From NCBI RefSeq assembly GCF_000003815.2, contig NC_049996.1:3457144-3521143 (forward strand): a DNA stretch of 64,000 bases, read 5' to 3'. The position numbers and the translations under genes are program-made. Below are positions 41,254 to 51,035 of the stretch, piece after piece. Position 1 is the first letter of the stretch. The number at the start of each line of letters is the position of its first letter. A model generated the notes under the pieces. That model did not search any database. It worked only from the letters and a program-made list of their open reading frames with translations, and was not told the origin of the DNA. This DNA comes from Branchiostoma floridae (Eukaryota; Chordata; Leptocardii; Amphioxiformes; Branchiostomatidae).

Positions 41254-42907
41254 ATGAAAGAAAGTGAGATTCCACCGCCAGCAACGCCAGTTATTATACA
41301 ACTCTACGATGATTTGGGAGAACAATTGTTGGACATCGTTGAAGAAAAGTGTGGTGATCACAGGATAGTGTCCGGCGTGTGCCCGAACCTCACGGAAGCC
41401 AAACGGACGGCGGACGGAAAAAACGCGGGAAAACCTCTGAGGAAAAACGGACGACGTTTGCGTACTGCGACCACTGACTGCAAGCTACCGTCCATTGGAG
41501 GTGGGTTGACTCAGAAGATAGATCTAAATAATGATAAAAATGACGATTTTTCATCATCTTATGAAAAGAAGCCCTTTGAAATCCCTCCAGAAAACTTTAA
41601 GATAAAATTTACCAAAATGGAAGGCAATTTTTCGCCAAGGACAGGGTTTGACAAGAAGAAGAACGTATCCAAACCCAAAACGACTGCGCAAGTGACCGCA
41701 AGAAAGCCAAAAGGTGAGAGACGCGTTGGTGACACTTTACCAAAGATAACTGTCACACCTGAAGTCACAAAGAAAGGAAGATACAGTCTAAGAAATGGAC
41801 AACTTTCGGTCAATACAAGTGTAAGCAAATGTGAAACCGAGAAGTCGGGAACGCATCTTAACGTAACGGTACCGAATGAACACATTGAAGACAAGTGCAA
41901 CACCGTCAATAAAATGTCGCAAAGAATGGCAAAAAGTTTGGATCAAACCAAACATGTGTCACCACAAGATAGTGTAAACAATAATCGTTTGAAAGCAGAC
42001 AAAAAGGTAAACGCAAAAACAACCCCCCAAAAGAAGCAACAGAAAAACAACGATTCAAAAACCGAAGGAAAGACTTCNNNNNNNNNNNNNNNNNNNNNNN
42101 NNNNNNNNNNNNNNNNNNNNNNNNNNNNNNNNNNNNNNNNNNNNNNNNNNNNNNNNNNNNNNNNNNNNNNNNNNNNNCGAGAAAAAGGCACAAGAAGTTT
42201 CGACAAAGAAATCAAAAGATCCCAAAGACTTTACAGAGACAAACAATACAAGACCTCATGAGATGAACGAAAACTTCAAACATAACGTTACAGAATCCTG
42301 CGATGTCTCAGAGAAAAATGAAAAAGAAACCACTAGGACGAATGTTGGAGCAAATAAGCCAAGAGATGACACTACAAAAGCGTCAAGTGATGCTCCTGTA
42401 GAAACGAAAAGGACTTTGAAAGTGGAAACAAGAGGAACGCAAGAGGAAAAGAAAATCGTCTCAACAGAGAGAACAGTGGAACAGAAACAGATCGTTTTCA
42501 CAGTTGCCCCTCCCCCAAAACGACCAACCAAAGAAAGCAGAAAGGGCAAAGAAGACACAAAACCAAAGAAAAGGACGTCTACAAAACCAACAAACAATAC
42601 AAATGATGCAGCAAAGGACGAAAAATGTTGTCAAGGCGCTCAAAAGAACAAGGCAAAAACTGATGAAATAGAAGACGGTAAACCCGGTCCAGACACTCAA
42701 AAGAAAAACCTAAGACTTTGCGAGGTGCTCAAGAAGGGGGACAAGAATGTTCCGAAGTATAAAGACATTCATTTGAACGTTAAGGAGAAGAGGAATGCTA
42801 ATAAGGAAGCCTTGGAGGTGACGTCTATGCACTGTGAGGAGTTGAAGGAAGCCAACATGTACCTGACCAAGATTCTGGGGATGGAGAAAAACGCAAGGAC
42901 GATTCAG
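41254..42907 (+). CDS. Coiled-coil gene 1, exon 1
   Basis: ATG at 41254 in an AAAATG context, open to the N gap at 42078. After the gap the frame EKKAQEVSTKKSKDPKDF continues to TIQ and the donor CAG/GTAAGG at 42908. Very rich in Lys, Thr, Glu and Asn; the coiled coil begins at NANKEALEVTSMHCEELKEA. Confidence 0.8.
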
Positions 42908-45900
42908 GTAAGGGGATAGAAGGTTTGGGTGGGGGTGGGGCGAGAAAGGAGGGGGTGTAGGTCGGGAGGGTCGGAAGTAAAGGGGGAGGGGTAACAAATT
43001 TGAGACAGTTCCACCATGCAAGTACATCTTAGATTGTAGTACACTAGTTACCTCAATGAAAAATTGAGGCATTGTTTTAGGCGTATCTGTATTTTTCTAA
43101 GTATTTGTGTGCATGTTTCCGTATATTTGTGGATAGTATACGTATAACTTAAGAATATCTGGATGGATTAGTAATGATATTTGGCATGTGGGTAGGGGTT
43201 GGGAAGATGAAGGTCGAGGTCGATTTGGGGTCCCCTGGTGTGTGACCTTGGTACTGCAGTAGGAATTCCGCTTTTCTATCCTTTATGCTGGTTCTGTTGG
43301 AAAAAAGTCTTTCAGCATACAAGACCATAGCTTGCCCAGGACAAAAGATACAAAAAACGGATATTCTGATGCAGTACCAATGTCACACATCAGGGGACCC
43401 AAAATCGACCTTGACTTTCGTCTTCCCAATTAATTGCAACTCCTATCTATATGCTAGGTATCATTTATTACAATCAATCCAGAGGTTATAAAGTTATGCT
43501 GACCGCAAATACCCGGAAACAGTTTATTCATTGTCATGTTTTTATACGTCTAATGCCAGTTGACCTTTATCTGCGGGGTAACTTTTATCCGATGTCTTAA
43601 GTTTTAAAAAACTAGGTATTTAGGGATATCAAGTCGGTGGACGGTGGTTTCAAGTTGCAATAAAAAACTGTTATCCCTAATATAAATACCTTGTTGTAAG
43701 AAACAACGGATATAGGTTACCTCACGGATAAAGGTGAACTAGCGTTACATGTTCTCCTGCCTTTCACAACAGCTGATAGACCAACTACAGCGGCATCAGA
43801 AGACGCTGGAAGCTGAGCTGGAAGAGGCAAGGAGGAAGGAGGCGCATGCGCAGGAGAGGGCGGAGAAAGCGGAGAGACAGGCCAATGAAATCTCACAACA
43901 GGTTAGTCCATGCGATTTGTATATGTTATTCACCTGCGTCTCATGTAGTGTGGTACAGACCTAACGTTAGCTCACATTTATCCGTGGGGTATCCTATATC
44001 CGTTGCTTTTGAAAGCAGAGAATTGGGGGATGTCAAGAAGACGGTATTTGCAAACCGCAATATTAAAAAAAATGCTGTCCTTAAGGTGACATAATGTAAA
44101 AATAAAGCCACTGTTTTCGGTCATTTTTCTCCATTAAGAGTTGAGTCTACCTTATTACACTGTAAAGCGATATTTACAACCTATGGATACGACTTTGTTG
44201 TGAGGTGAGGACGTCTTGAAATATACGCACTTCCCTCCGCCGCTTGAGTTGTCCGCCATTTTATTCAACACTCCGACGAACCAAAGTGCACTTTAGAACG
44301 CGTTCGGTGGTTCGCGCGAATCGTTACTGAAGTTTGTCTAAAGTCCCCGCTACGCTCCGAAGATCTGCGACCGCAACGGTCGATTCGGAAATCTACGGCC
44401 GGCTTGCTTCCGGTAGGCTACCCGGAAGTAAGTGAATTTGGTCGCGGCTTACTTTGGCGTTGTTAATTATCGCTAGAAATGTGGAAAAATGACGCAAATA
44501 AGTTACAAATGGCAATCTGACTGGAGATTTTAAAGTTCGGAACATTTTGAAATTTGGCGCCAAATTTCTACATTATGTCCCTTTAAACCACCGTCTGTAG
44601 ACTTGATATTTCTAAATATCCTGTCAAATACAACGGATATAGGTTACCCCACGGATAAAGGTGAACTAGCTTACATGTAAATAATGAACACAAAAATAAC
44701 AGCCACAATGTATATCTTTAACCTAAGAGAGCGAGTAGCGTAACAGTTAGGTTGCTAGACTCAGAACCCAGAGGTCCTAGGTTCCAATCCCCTGGCATGC
44801 CATCAATGTTATGCCCTTGGGAAAGGCGCTTTGCATGACCTTCGAATTACTCACTCCTCCTCACCTCACCTCACCGGTCCCATAGCCTCACCGGCCGTAG
44901 GGGCAGCACTTCCATCAACATAAGTTTTCCACCCAGGTGTAAAAATGGGTACCTGACTTCGGTTGGGGAGGTAAAAGGCAGTGGAAGGAGAGGGATGGGC
45001 TCCACCTTCCAATACCGTACCCTAGACACAGTGGATAGCAACAAACTGTCTCTACGGCCCCGAAATGAATGTCCATGGGACTATTTTTACCTACTTTTCA
45101 CACGTTATTTGGAAGCTTTACATTATGACGTATGTTTGTGTATTCTGTAGGTGGAACAAGTGCGTAGGTCACGTGACAAGACCCTCAGCGAGAAAGAACA
45201 ACTGCTACAGCAAGTCGAGAAAGAGAGGACGGCGTTCGAAAAGGTGGGTGGTTAACGTTATCATTCAACTTTCTACCAAGAAATGTCTTTAAAGAATTAG
45301 ATCCTCTTTCGCAAATAGAAAGAGAGGACGGCGTTCGAAAAGGTGGGTGGTTAACGTTATCATTCAACTTTCTACCAAGAAATGTCTTTAAAGAATTAGA
45401 TCCTCTTTCGCAAATAGAAAGAGAGGACGGCGTTCGAAAAGGTGGGTGGTTAACGTTATCATTCAACTTTCTACCAAGAAATGTCTTTAAAGAATTAGAT
45501 CCTCTTTCGCAAATAGAATACTGTAAATGCAGAAACTTTCGCGGTGGTTTAATGTTCGCGGTTTTCGCGATAGCCGCTTCACCGCGACCTTAAAACCACC
45601 ACGAACATTTTTCTATGGCAGTAAGAGACTATGTACAGTGCATGGTGCTACCGCAAACGTAAATACATTTACAGTATTTTGCTACGATCGTTGTTGATAC
45701 GTTTGTTGTTACTGTTGCTTGAATAAATTTAGCTCTGACTAGAAATGCAACATTTTCGCGAAAATGCAGAACGATTTCCCAAAAGCCTTTTGTCAAGCTA
45801 TTCACACACAATACTATACCATTAGGCTCGCCTTATATAGCATTGTATGCGAGTAAGAAAAAGGATACATAAAAAAAGGCCACCTTATATATGCTTGTTT

Positions 45901-48900
45901 TTCGCAGGTCATTAATAAAATTATACTATTATACCATTATGCTCGCCGTATAGTATTGTGTGCAAGGCCACCCTACATCTGCTTGATTCTGTTCACTGTA
46001 CATCTACTTGGTTTTTGAGAGTGATGATGTCACTATAGCTCTAAGCTTTGATTGGTTAATGACAGAAGAAGAAGGATGGAAAAGAACACACCAGCAAGAC
46101 CAATATGTTTTTTTTCCTATCGGGGATATATAATAAGCGTGAATAACTAAGCCTAACAATAGAAACAAATCGTACTTTATTACTGAGATTCAAAAACAAC
46201 ACAGAAAGGGACTTTATAAAAAGAATCGACGTAACAGGATAGAAATGTCATAGATATTAATGATGAAGTTTGTATGTCGTTATATTTAATCTTACATCAT
46301 TACACTTGAAATCACATCCTGCTAGTATGCGTCCTCAAATTAGCGTGTCGAAGTCGAAAGAAAAGAAAACATTGTAACACTAGAAACTACATTGCATATA
46401 CTAGGTCAAGCATGTTATAACAAGTACATCCATACAATACTGGGTGTAGCAGGTCCTGCTAAAAAAGACTTTAAAACGTTCCAGTTCTATGAACTTACGT
46501 CCACATTTTCACTTAACCGTTTTCATGTAAGTTAGGCGTTTTTTAAACAACGTTTCCCAGTTTGAAAAGGTGGTTTGTATTTGTTTGTCTCTTTGTGAAC
46601 TGCGTTGCTTGTGTTCTGCGTTTGCCTTGTAGTGCAAGTCTAAATGTTTCAGACGCGTCGGCTGTTACCTTCGCAAATAGTTACTGTTTTGAGCGCCGTT
46701 TTCTGTGTGTTTCGGACAAGATAACTCGAGAAGGCGTGAACGGATTCTTATGATATTTTGTATGTGAGTAGTTGTCTGAAAAAGGAAGGTCGAGTTCGAC
46801 AATGGGCCTCCTAGAGGCCTTCTATGGTATTGTATCGGAACTTCAGGTTTTCGTATCTCCTTCTGTTCCGGGTTTTCTTTGCAGTGCAACTCGAAATGCT
46901 TGTCAGGCGCGCTGTTTGTTTTGAATGCATTGTCGAAAGGCATCTAGTAGCTCTTGTGGCGTGGTGGTGACACATATACAAGTCCCTTTCCTTTGGAACA
47001 AAATCTATCTTTTAACCGCGTCGTTCTTTTGAAAGCTTCCTGTCACCAAACAAAGCTTGCAAGTCTTCTACACTGAAAGACAGACGACCGATCGCTTATT
47101 GTAAGCTTTTCTGCGAGGTTATTACAGATTGCGACAATCAACAATCATCTACGACATAGTACAACTTTATTTACGACTGCGGAAAGACTGTCAAAAAGCT
47201 GTAGCTGGATCTTCATGATATTTGGTAGGTGGGTAGGGGTAGTAAAAACGGTCAAATTCGATGGCCCCCTAGTGGTTCTCTATATCACTGCAGCAGAACT
47301 TCTAGAATTTCATTTACCTCTTGTTTGTCTGTTTGTAGGTTCGTCAACATGTTGATACGGTTGGGAAGATGCGACAAAGGGCGCACCAAGTAAAGGAGAA
47401 TGCGCTACGCCAGAGGAACAAGCTGGCCAAGGACATAGAAGCCGAGCGCGCCAAAATGTCCGCCATGTTGTTGGCCATGAAGGAAGTCAACACGCAGAAA
47501 TTCAACGCAGAAAGACGTCGACTGAACATGGTGAGCATATATTAGGGAAGGGTACCGGTACGTTGTACCGTTACAAAACCGTTTTTTTCTTGTTGGACCG
47601 GTCCAGAAAAACTGGACCTGAAAAAAATTAGTGGACCAAATGTTGCACCTATTCGAAATGTACAGATTATACCGGCAGGCGTTCACGTGTTTTTGGGTCA
47701 AAGAAAATAAGTAGAGAAGAGTTGATAGTAATTTTACGGAGTTTCTGCAGTCAAATTTGGTATAAAACAGAAGCAGTTAGTGTTGTTTACATAAACATAG
47801 GATTCTATAACGCCAATAGACGTCGGATACTCCACCAAACAGATTCATTTGTAGCAAAATAGACCATTGTTTTAAGTATCTCCCATTCACAAGTTTTCAC
47901 AGATTATTAGGTCCAGGTTCAGGTCCGGACCTGAACCTGACCTTCTGGACCTGGACCGTACTTGGACCTGGATTTTCTGTACCGGTACCCACCACTAATG
48001 CCTACCGCAAAAATCTCATTACTTTCCTCTTCTTAGGTCCGAATGAAAAACAAGCTCGCGAAGGAGAGAGACGAAGAAAGAGCCAAGCTACGGGAACTCC
48101 ACGACACCATAGAAGAGATGAAGAAAGAAAAAGAGGAGGCCGTGAAACAAAAATACAGGGCCCTGAAACAACGCGACGAGGCCCGAACAACTTGTAGGAA
48201 GTTGAACGGCGAGTTGAAAGAACTACGTGAGTCCGTCGATTCGTTGAACGAATCAGGCTGCTTCGTTCTGGAAACTACAGAGAGGTTAGCAGTTGTTGAG
48301 AACACTCGCCGCTCAACCGCAACGAACTCAAACAAAAACCCGCGCTCTATGTTCCCCTCTATCGACAACAAGCGCTCGCAAAGGGTGCTTAGGGCTTCAG
48401 GACCACATCCGGGTGTTTCAAAGGCAAGGGTTCCCGCCAAATTACCCAAAATGAGTCAGATACAAGGGACCGTACCAACTCCTGTAAGGGGTGGGTATCC
48501 CTGCGTCCATGGAGGGAGGCCGTACGACCAATGGAGCTCCGCCTACAATCATGACGTCACAGACTCTGACGTCATGAGGGGCGGGGCTGAGCTCTACGAC
48601 TATGGTTTCTATGACGACGACCTTCCGGATCATCTGACAAGGAGCTATGTTCAATATGCTGACCTGCAGGCGACTGGTCATCAGAGGGCACTGGTCAACC
48701 GGCCCCCTCATCACGCTGGACAATGGAAAAAGTACCCCACTGGCGAAACTCTGGCCACTCACTCCCACCGTCGTCCTACGACGTTGTCAGACAACGGTTT
48801 CCATAGCAACGCAGACGTGAACTATGAGGAAAGTGATGACGTTGCGACCAGTACCACAGAGAGCGGTAGTCATGGCAACACTGTTGACAGACAGGTGTCG

Positions 48901-49143
48901 GCACACTTAGAAGGGCTGTCGAGCGATCCGCGCGCTCACGTTACTCACGGTTACCATGGCAACATGGTTGACAGACAGGTGTCCGCGCACCTCTGTCACT
49001 GGGACTGCGACTGCGCGAGAAATAGTGTCGACCAACCAGAGTCCGTGAAACTACCAATGATTAAAAGTGATCAATCATATCGCCAATCAGGAATAAACTC
49101 GTCAATAGTCAACCCTTCACGAATGAAATTCCCCGAATTGTAG
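41254..49143 (+). CDS. Coiled-coil protein gene 1 (five exons)
   Basis: Exons 41254-42907, 43773-43901, 45151-45243, 47339-47530 and 48037-49143, all phase 0. Exons 3-5 each start with a GT(G/T/C) Val codon. The product is about 1,060 residues. The first ~500 are Lys/Thr/Asn-rich and probably disordered, starting MKESEIPPPATPVIIQLYDD. A continuous coiled coil follows from late exon 1 to early exon 5 (LIDQLQRHQKTLEAELEEA, NKLAKDIEAERAKM, LKQRDEARTTCRKLNGELKE). The tail has SGCFVLETTE, MFPSIDNKRS and a repeated VDRQVSAHL unit. Exon 1 contains a gap that shifts the frame. I know no named homologue; paralogues follow at 51036 and 54534. A cytoskeletal or scaffold role is a guess. Confidence 0.85.
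42078..42177. other. Assembly gap (100 N) inside coding exon
   Basis: Exactly 100 N inside exon 1 of the first coiled-coil gene. The open frames to left and right are in different registers, so the true missing length is not 100. Confidence 1.
43112..43520. repeat. Foldback of the GATATTTGGTAGGT-type repeat
   Basis: The left arm (GGATGGATTAGTAATGATAT.. GGTCGATTTGGGGTCCCC) and the right arm (GGGGACCCAAAATCGACC.. ATTGATTGTAATAAATGATA-like) are inverted copies. Both end near GTTTCCG / CGGAAAC. Intron 1 of coiled-coil gene 1. Confidence 0.7.
43556..43750. mobile_element. MITE with TTCACCTTTATCCGTGGGGT-like ends, copy 1
   Basis: The left end GTTGACCTTTATCTGCGGGG and the right end CTCACGGATAAAGGTGAACT are inverted. 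GATATCAAGTCGGTGGACGG lies inside. Ends just before the exon 2 acceptor. Confidence 0.75.
43773..43901 (+). CDS. Coiled-coil gene 1, exon 2
   Basis: A 129-bp exon, LIDQLQRHQKTLEAELEEAR to ANEISQQ, with clear heptads. The acceptor CACAACAG lies only about 22 bp after the end of a MITE (43556-43750). Confidence 0.85.
43966..44682. mobile_element. MITE of the same family, copy 2, split by another element
   Basis: The left end TTATCCGTGGGGTATCCTAT and right end ATAGGTTACCCCACGGATAA match copy 1. Its middle is broken at CTGTCCTTAA / TTAAACCACCG by the insert at 44085-44582. Intron 2. Confidence 0.78.
44085..44582. mobile_element. TTAA-flanked MITE nested in the previous one
   Basis: TTAA at 44081-44084 and 44583-44586. 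The ends are GGTGACATAATGTA and TACATTATGTCCCT. The interior is GC-richer and non-coding. Confidence 0.75.
44724..45066 (+). mobile_element. tRNA-derived SINE
   Basis: Head with GAGTAGCGTAACAGTTAGG and B-box-like GGTTCCAATCC. The body CCCTTGGGAAAGGCGCTTTG.. TGACTTCGGTTGGGGAGGTA and ACCGTACCCTAGACACAGTG matches the SINE at 56700-57005. Intron 2. Confidence 0.8.
45151..45243 (+). CDS. Coiled-coil gene 1, exon 3
   Basis: A 93-bp exon, VEQVRRSRDKTLSEKEQLLQ to KERTAFEK, acceptor CTGTAG, donor AAG/GTGGGT. Its last 25 bases and the donor are copied twice downstream (see 45219-45515). Confidence 0.85.
45219..45515 (+). repeat. 99-bp tandem triplication across the exon 3 donor
   Basis: Three copies starting GAAAGAGAGGACGGCG at 45219, 45318 and 45417, nearly identical. 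Each carries the last 25 exon bases plus donor GTGGGT. Copies 2 and 3 are preceded by AAATAG, so each contains AG-[24 bp]-GT in frame. Confidence 0.95.
45519..45679. mobile_element. MITE with TACTGTAAATGCA ends
   Basis: ATACTGTAAATGCAGAAA at the left, TACATTTACAGTAT at the right, and an inner GCGGTGGTTT/AAACCACC pair. About 160 bp. Intron 3. Confidence 0.7.
46600..47310 (+). repeat. Copies of the AACTCGAGAA...GATATTTGGTAGGT repeat in intron 3
   Basis: AACTCGAGAAGG at 46722 with ATGATATTTTG and GGGCCTCCTAGAGGCC follow the 26650-28460 pattern. A second, partial copy is at 47205-47300 (GATATTTGGTAGGTGGGTAG). Confidence 0.75.
47339..47530 (+). CDS. Coiled-coil gene 1, exon 4
   Basis: A 192-bp exon, VRQHVDTVGKMRQRAHQVKE to FNAERRRLNM, with acceptor TTTGTAG and donor ATG/GTGAGC. 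RAHQVKENALRQRNKLAKDI aligns with RAHRIKTTAMREKHRIQQEL of gene 3 in the cluster. Confidence 0.88.
47551..47990 (+). mobile_element. Short element with GGTACCGGTAC ends, copy 2
   Basis: Begins GGTACCGGTACG, ends TGTACCGGTACCC, with the same GGTCCAGGT-rich right part as copy 1. Inserted in intron 4 of the first coiled-coil gene, between exons 4 and 5. Confidence 0.8.
48037..49143 (+). CDS. Coiled-coil gene 1, exon 5 (terminal)
   Basis: A 1,107-bp last exon: coiled coil (VRMKNKLAKERDEERAKLRE), motif GCFVLETTE, then a low-complexity tail rich in Ser, His and Gly. The TAG ends at 49143. Confidence 0.88.
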   Translation, partial: VRMKNKLAKERDEERAKLRELHDTIEEMKKEKEEAVKQKYRALKQRDEARTTCRKLNGELKELRESVDSLNESGCFVLETTERLAVVENTRRSTATNSNKNPRSMFPSIDNKRSQRVLRASGPHPGVSKARVPAKLPKMSQIQGTVPTPVRGGYPCVHGGRPYDQWSSAYNHDVTDSDVMRGGAELYDYGFYDDDLPDHLTRSYVQYADLQATGHQRALVNRPPHHAGQWKKYPTGETLATHSHRRPTTLSDNGFHSNADVNYEESDDVATSTTESGSHGNTVDRQVSAHLEGLSSDPRAHVTHGYHGNMVDRQVSAHLCHWDCDCARNSVDQPESVKLPMIKSDQSYRQSGINSSIVNPSRMKFPEL

Positions 49144-49564
49144 GCTGTTTTTTGTGCAGGAGAACAATAAGCACTGTCACCGACGATAATGCGCATTCGC
49201 AGTCAAAGGTAAATCTCCTGAGACACAAATTTTGGATATTATCATTATGGAAATCGATCAACGGAGACCAAATGTACATGTATGTGAACATGGTCGAGAC
49301 AAGAGTTTCTAAAAGTTAGGGGTCTTCACCTTTGACCTACGCATGCGCAGATGGATTAATTAAAAGGCTTATACAAACTGTATGGTAAGAAAGGAGTCAA
49401 CACTCATAGCAACATAAGGACAGAAAAATATGTTTTTAGATGTACAGTTTCTATTCATGTTCCGATTGTTTGATAACGAGATATGTGTTTTCATGTTTTC
49501 ATATTGTTTACTGAAAATGTGCGTTATGAAATATTGTGCTTAATTACAATCAGATTTCAACTTG

Positions 49565-49570
49565 AATAAA
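49565..49570 (+). promoter_or_regulatory. Poly(A) signal AATAAA for coiled-coil gene 1
   Basis: AATAAA 422 bp after the stop, the first canonical hexamer downstream. Confidence 0.6.
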
Positions 49571-49811
49571 AATGTATATATCAATATAATAAATAAGATG
49601 AAAACAAAATGTACACTGGAGTTCACTTTATATTGTATATAACTTGAGAAGAATATATCAAAAGGAATTATCTATATAAAGATGGAGGCAAATGTATGAT
49701 CCTGGCTGTTTGCTTTGTTTATATTCACTAAAATGGAATTTGAGCGAGCAAGATGTGCCGTCAATAACAATGCAAATATCTGAATCAATAGAGACGTAGT
49801 AAGGAGGTTCA

Positions 49812-49907
49812 CGTGTGTGTGTATGTGTGTGTTTGTTTGTTTGTTTGTGTGTGTGTGTGTGTGTGTATGTATGTGTGCGTGTTTGTGTGTGTGTGTTCGT
49901 GTTTGTT

Positions 49908-49938
<31 letters not shown>

Positions 49939-49955
49939 TTGTGTGCGTGTGTGTT
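49812..49955 (+). repeat. (GT)n microsatellite
   Basis: GT-rich tract with GTTT interruptions. Confidence 0.97.
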
Positions 49956-49979
49956 TAAATACAATTGTGGTCAGCATAT

Positions 49980-50230
49980 CTTGATGATGATGATGATGAC
50001 TGGTTTATTCAAACAACAATTCATATATGCATGACCCAGATAGCAGCCCTAAGGCTGAATTGATAGGCACGTTTACATTTACAATTGAAATAAAATCTGT
50101 TAAAAAAATATTTACAGCATGTCATCATTAAAACAAGAATTTTACCGAACAACACCATCAAGTAATTAAAACAACGATTCACACAGAGTCATCGTTTAGC
50201 AAGGAAACCATTTAGTTAATCGGACTTCTC
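49980..50230 (-). mobile_element. Probable LINE 3'-end fragment
   Basis: (GAT)n followed by GACTGGTTTATTCAAAC and AAGGCTGAATTG, read as the reverse of a CR1/L2-like 3' end. Non-coding. Confidence 0.4.
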
Positions 50231-50259
50231 TTGAAACGAGTAGTATTCGCTCTTAAGAA

Positions 50260-50560
50260 CCTCAGGAAGGATTGTAATGAAAGTTAGTACACGTATACGG
50301 TTAGGTATTGGGAAGACTAAGGTCAAGGTAAGTTTGTGCCCCTATGTGTGACCTTGGTACTGCAGCGGAGCTTCCAGTTTCAATATCTCGTGTTCTGAAC
50401 ATGCTGTAGTCATGATTTTTGAGTGGTAGATAGCTTTTGAAACCCCCTACCGACTTTTTTGTAACTGAAGGGACCGCAATTTTGTTTGAGACACAAAGAG
50501 AATATCTCAAAGAGGGTTAACGGATCATAATGATTTTTGGTATGAAGGTAAGCTAAGTGA
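50260..50560 (+). repeat. Copy of the GATATTTGGTAGGT-type repeat family
   Basis: GGGAAGACTAAGGTCAAGG, GACCTTGGTACTGCAGC, GTTCTGAACATGCTG and TTTTTGAGTGGTAGATAG, as in 27000-28250. Confidence 0.75.
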
Positions 50561-51035
50561 TGCTTGTTTACAATGTAACAGAAGGATTATCGTAACTTTG
50601 GCAGAAAATCCCTTACCCGTGCAACAAAGAACTGTATTGTCCATTTTTTTGTAGTAACCTGATGAAAGTATTGACTGATAAGAGCTTTGTTTACAAGTAT
50701 GCATTGTGTACCAAAATGCCAAGTGCCAGCAAATGATCCTTCTATGGTAGTCAAAGCGTGACCGAGCGCTTGCAGGTGTTTCTTTTATCACATCGACTCA
50801 TTTTTTTCTAGTTTTGTGCCGCACTTATGTTACGGATGCAGAACTTGAGTCTGACATTTGAAAAATTTGTTTACAGAGAGAAAACGCTCGTAAGTAGACA
50901 GTTATTTACACTACAGTCGACGGTCACATCGAAGGCAGTGAGTGGGTTTGTGTTCCTGGCAGCATTCTGTAACAACTACTATGTAGGGATTATCTGAACC
51001 AGGTTGTCGGGATAATATTCTTCTCTCCAGAACCA

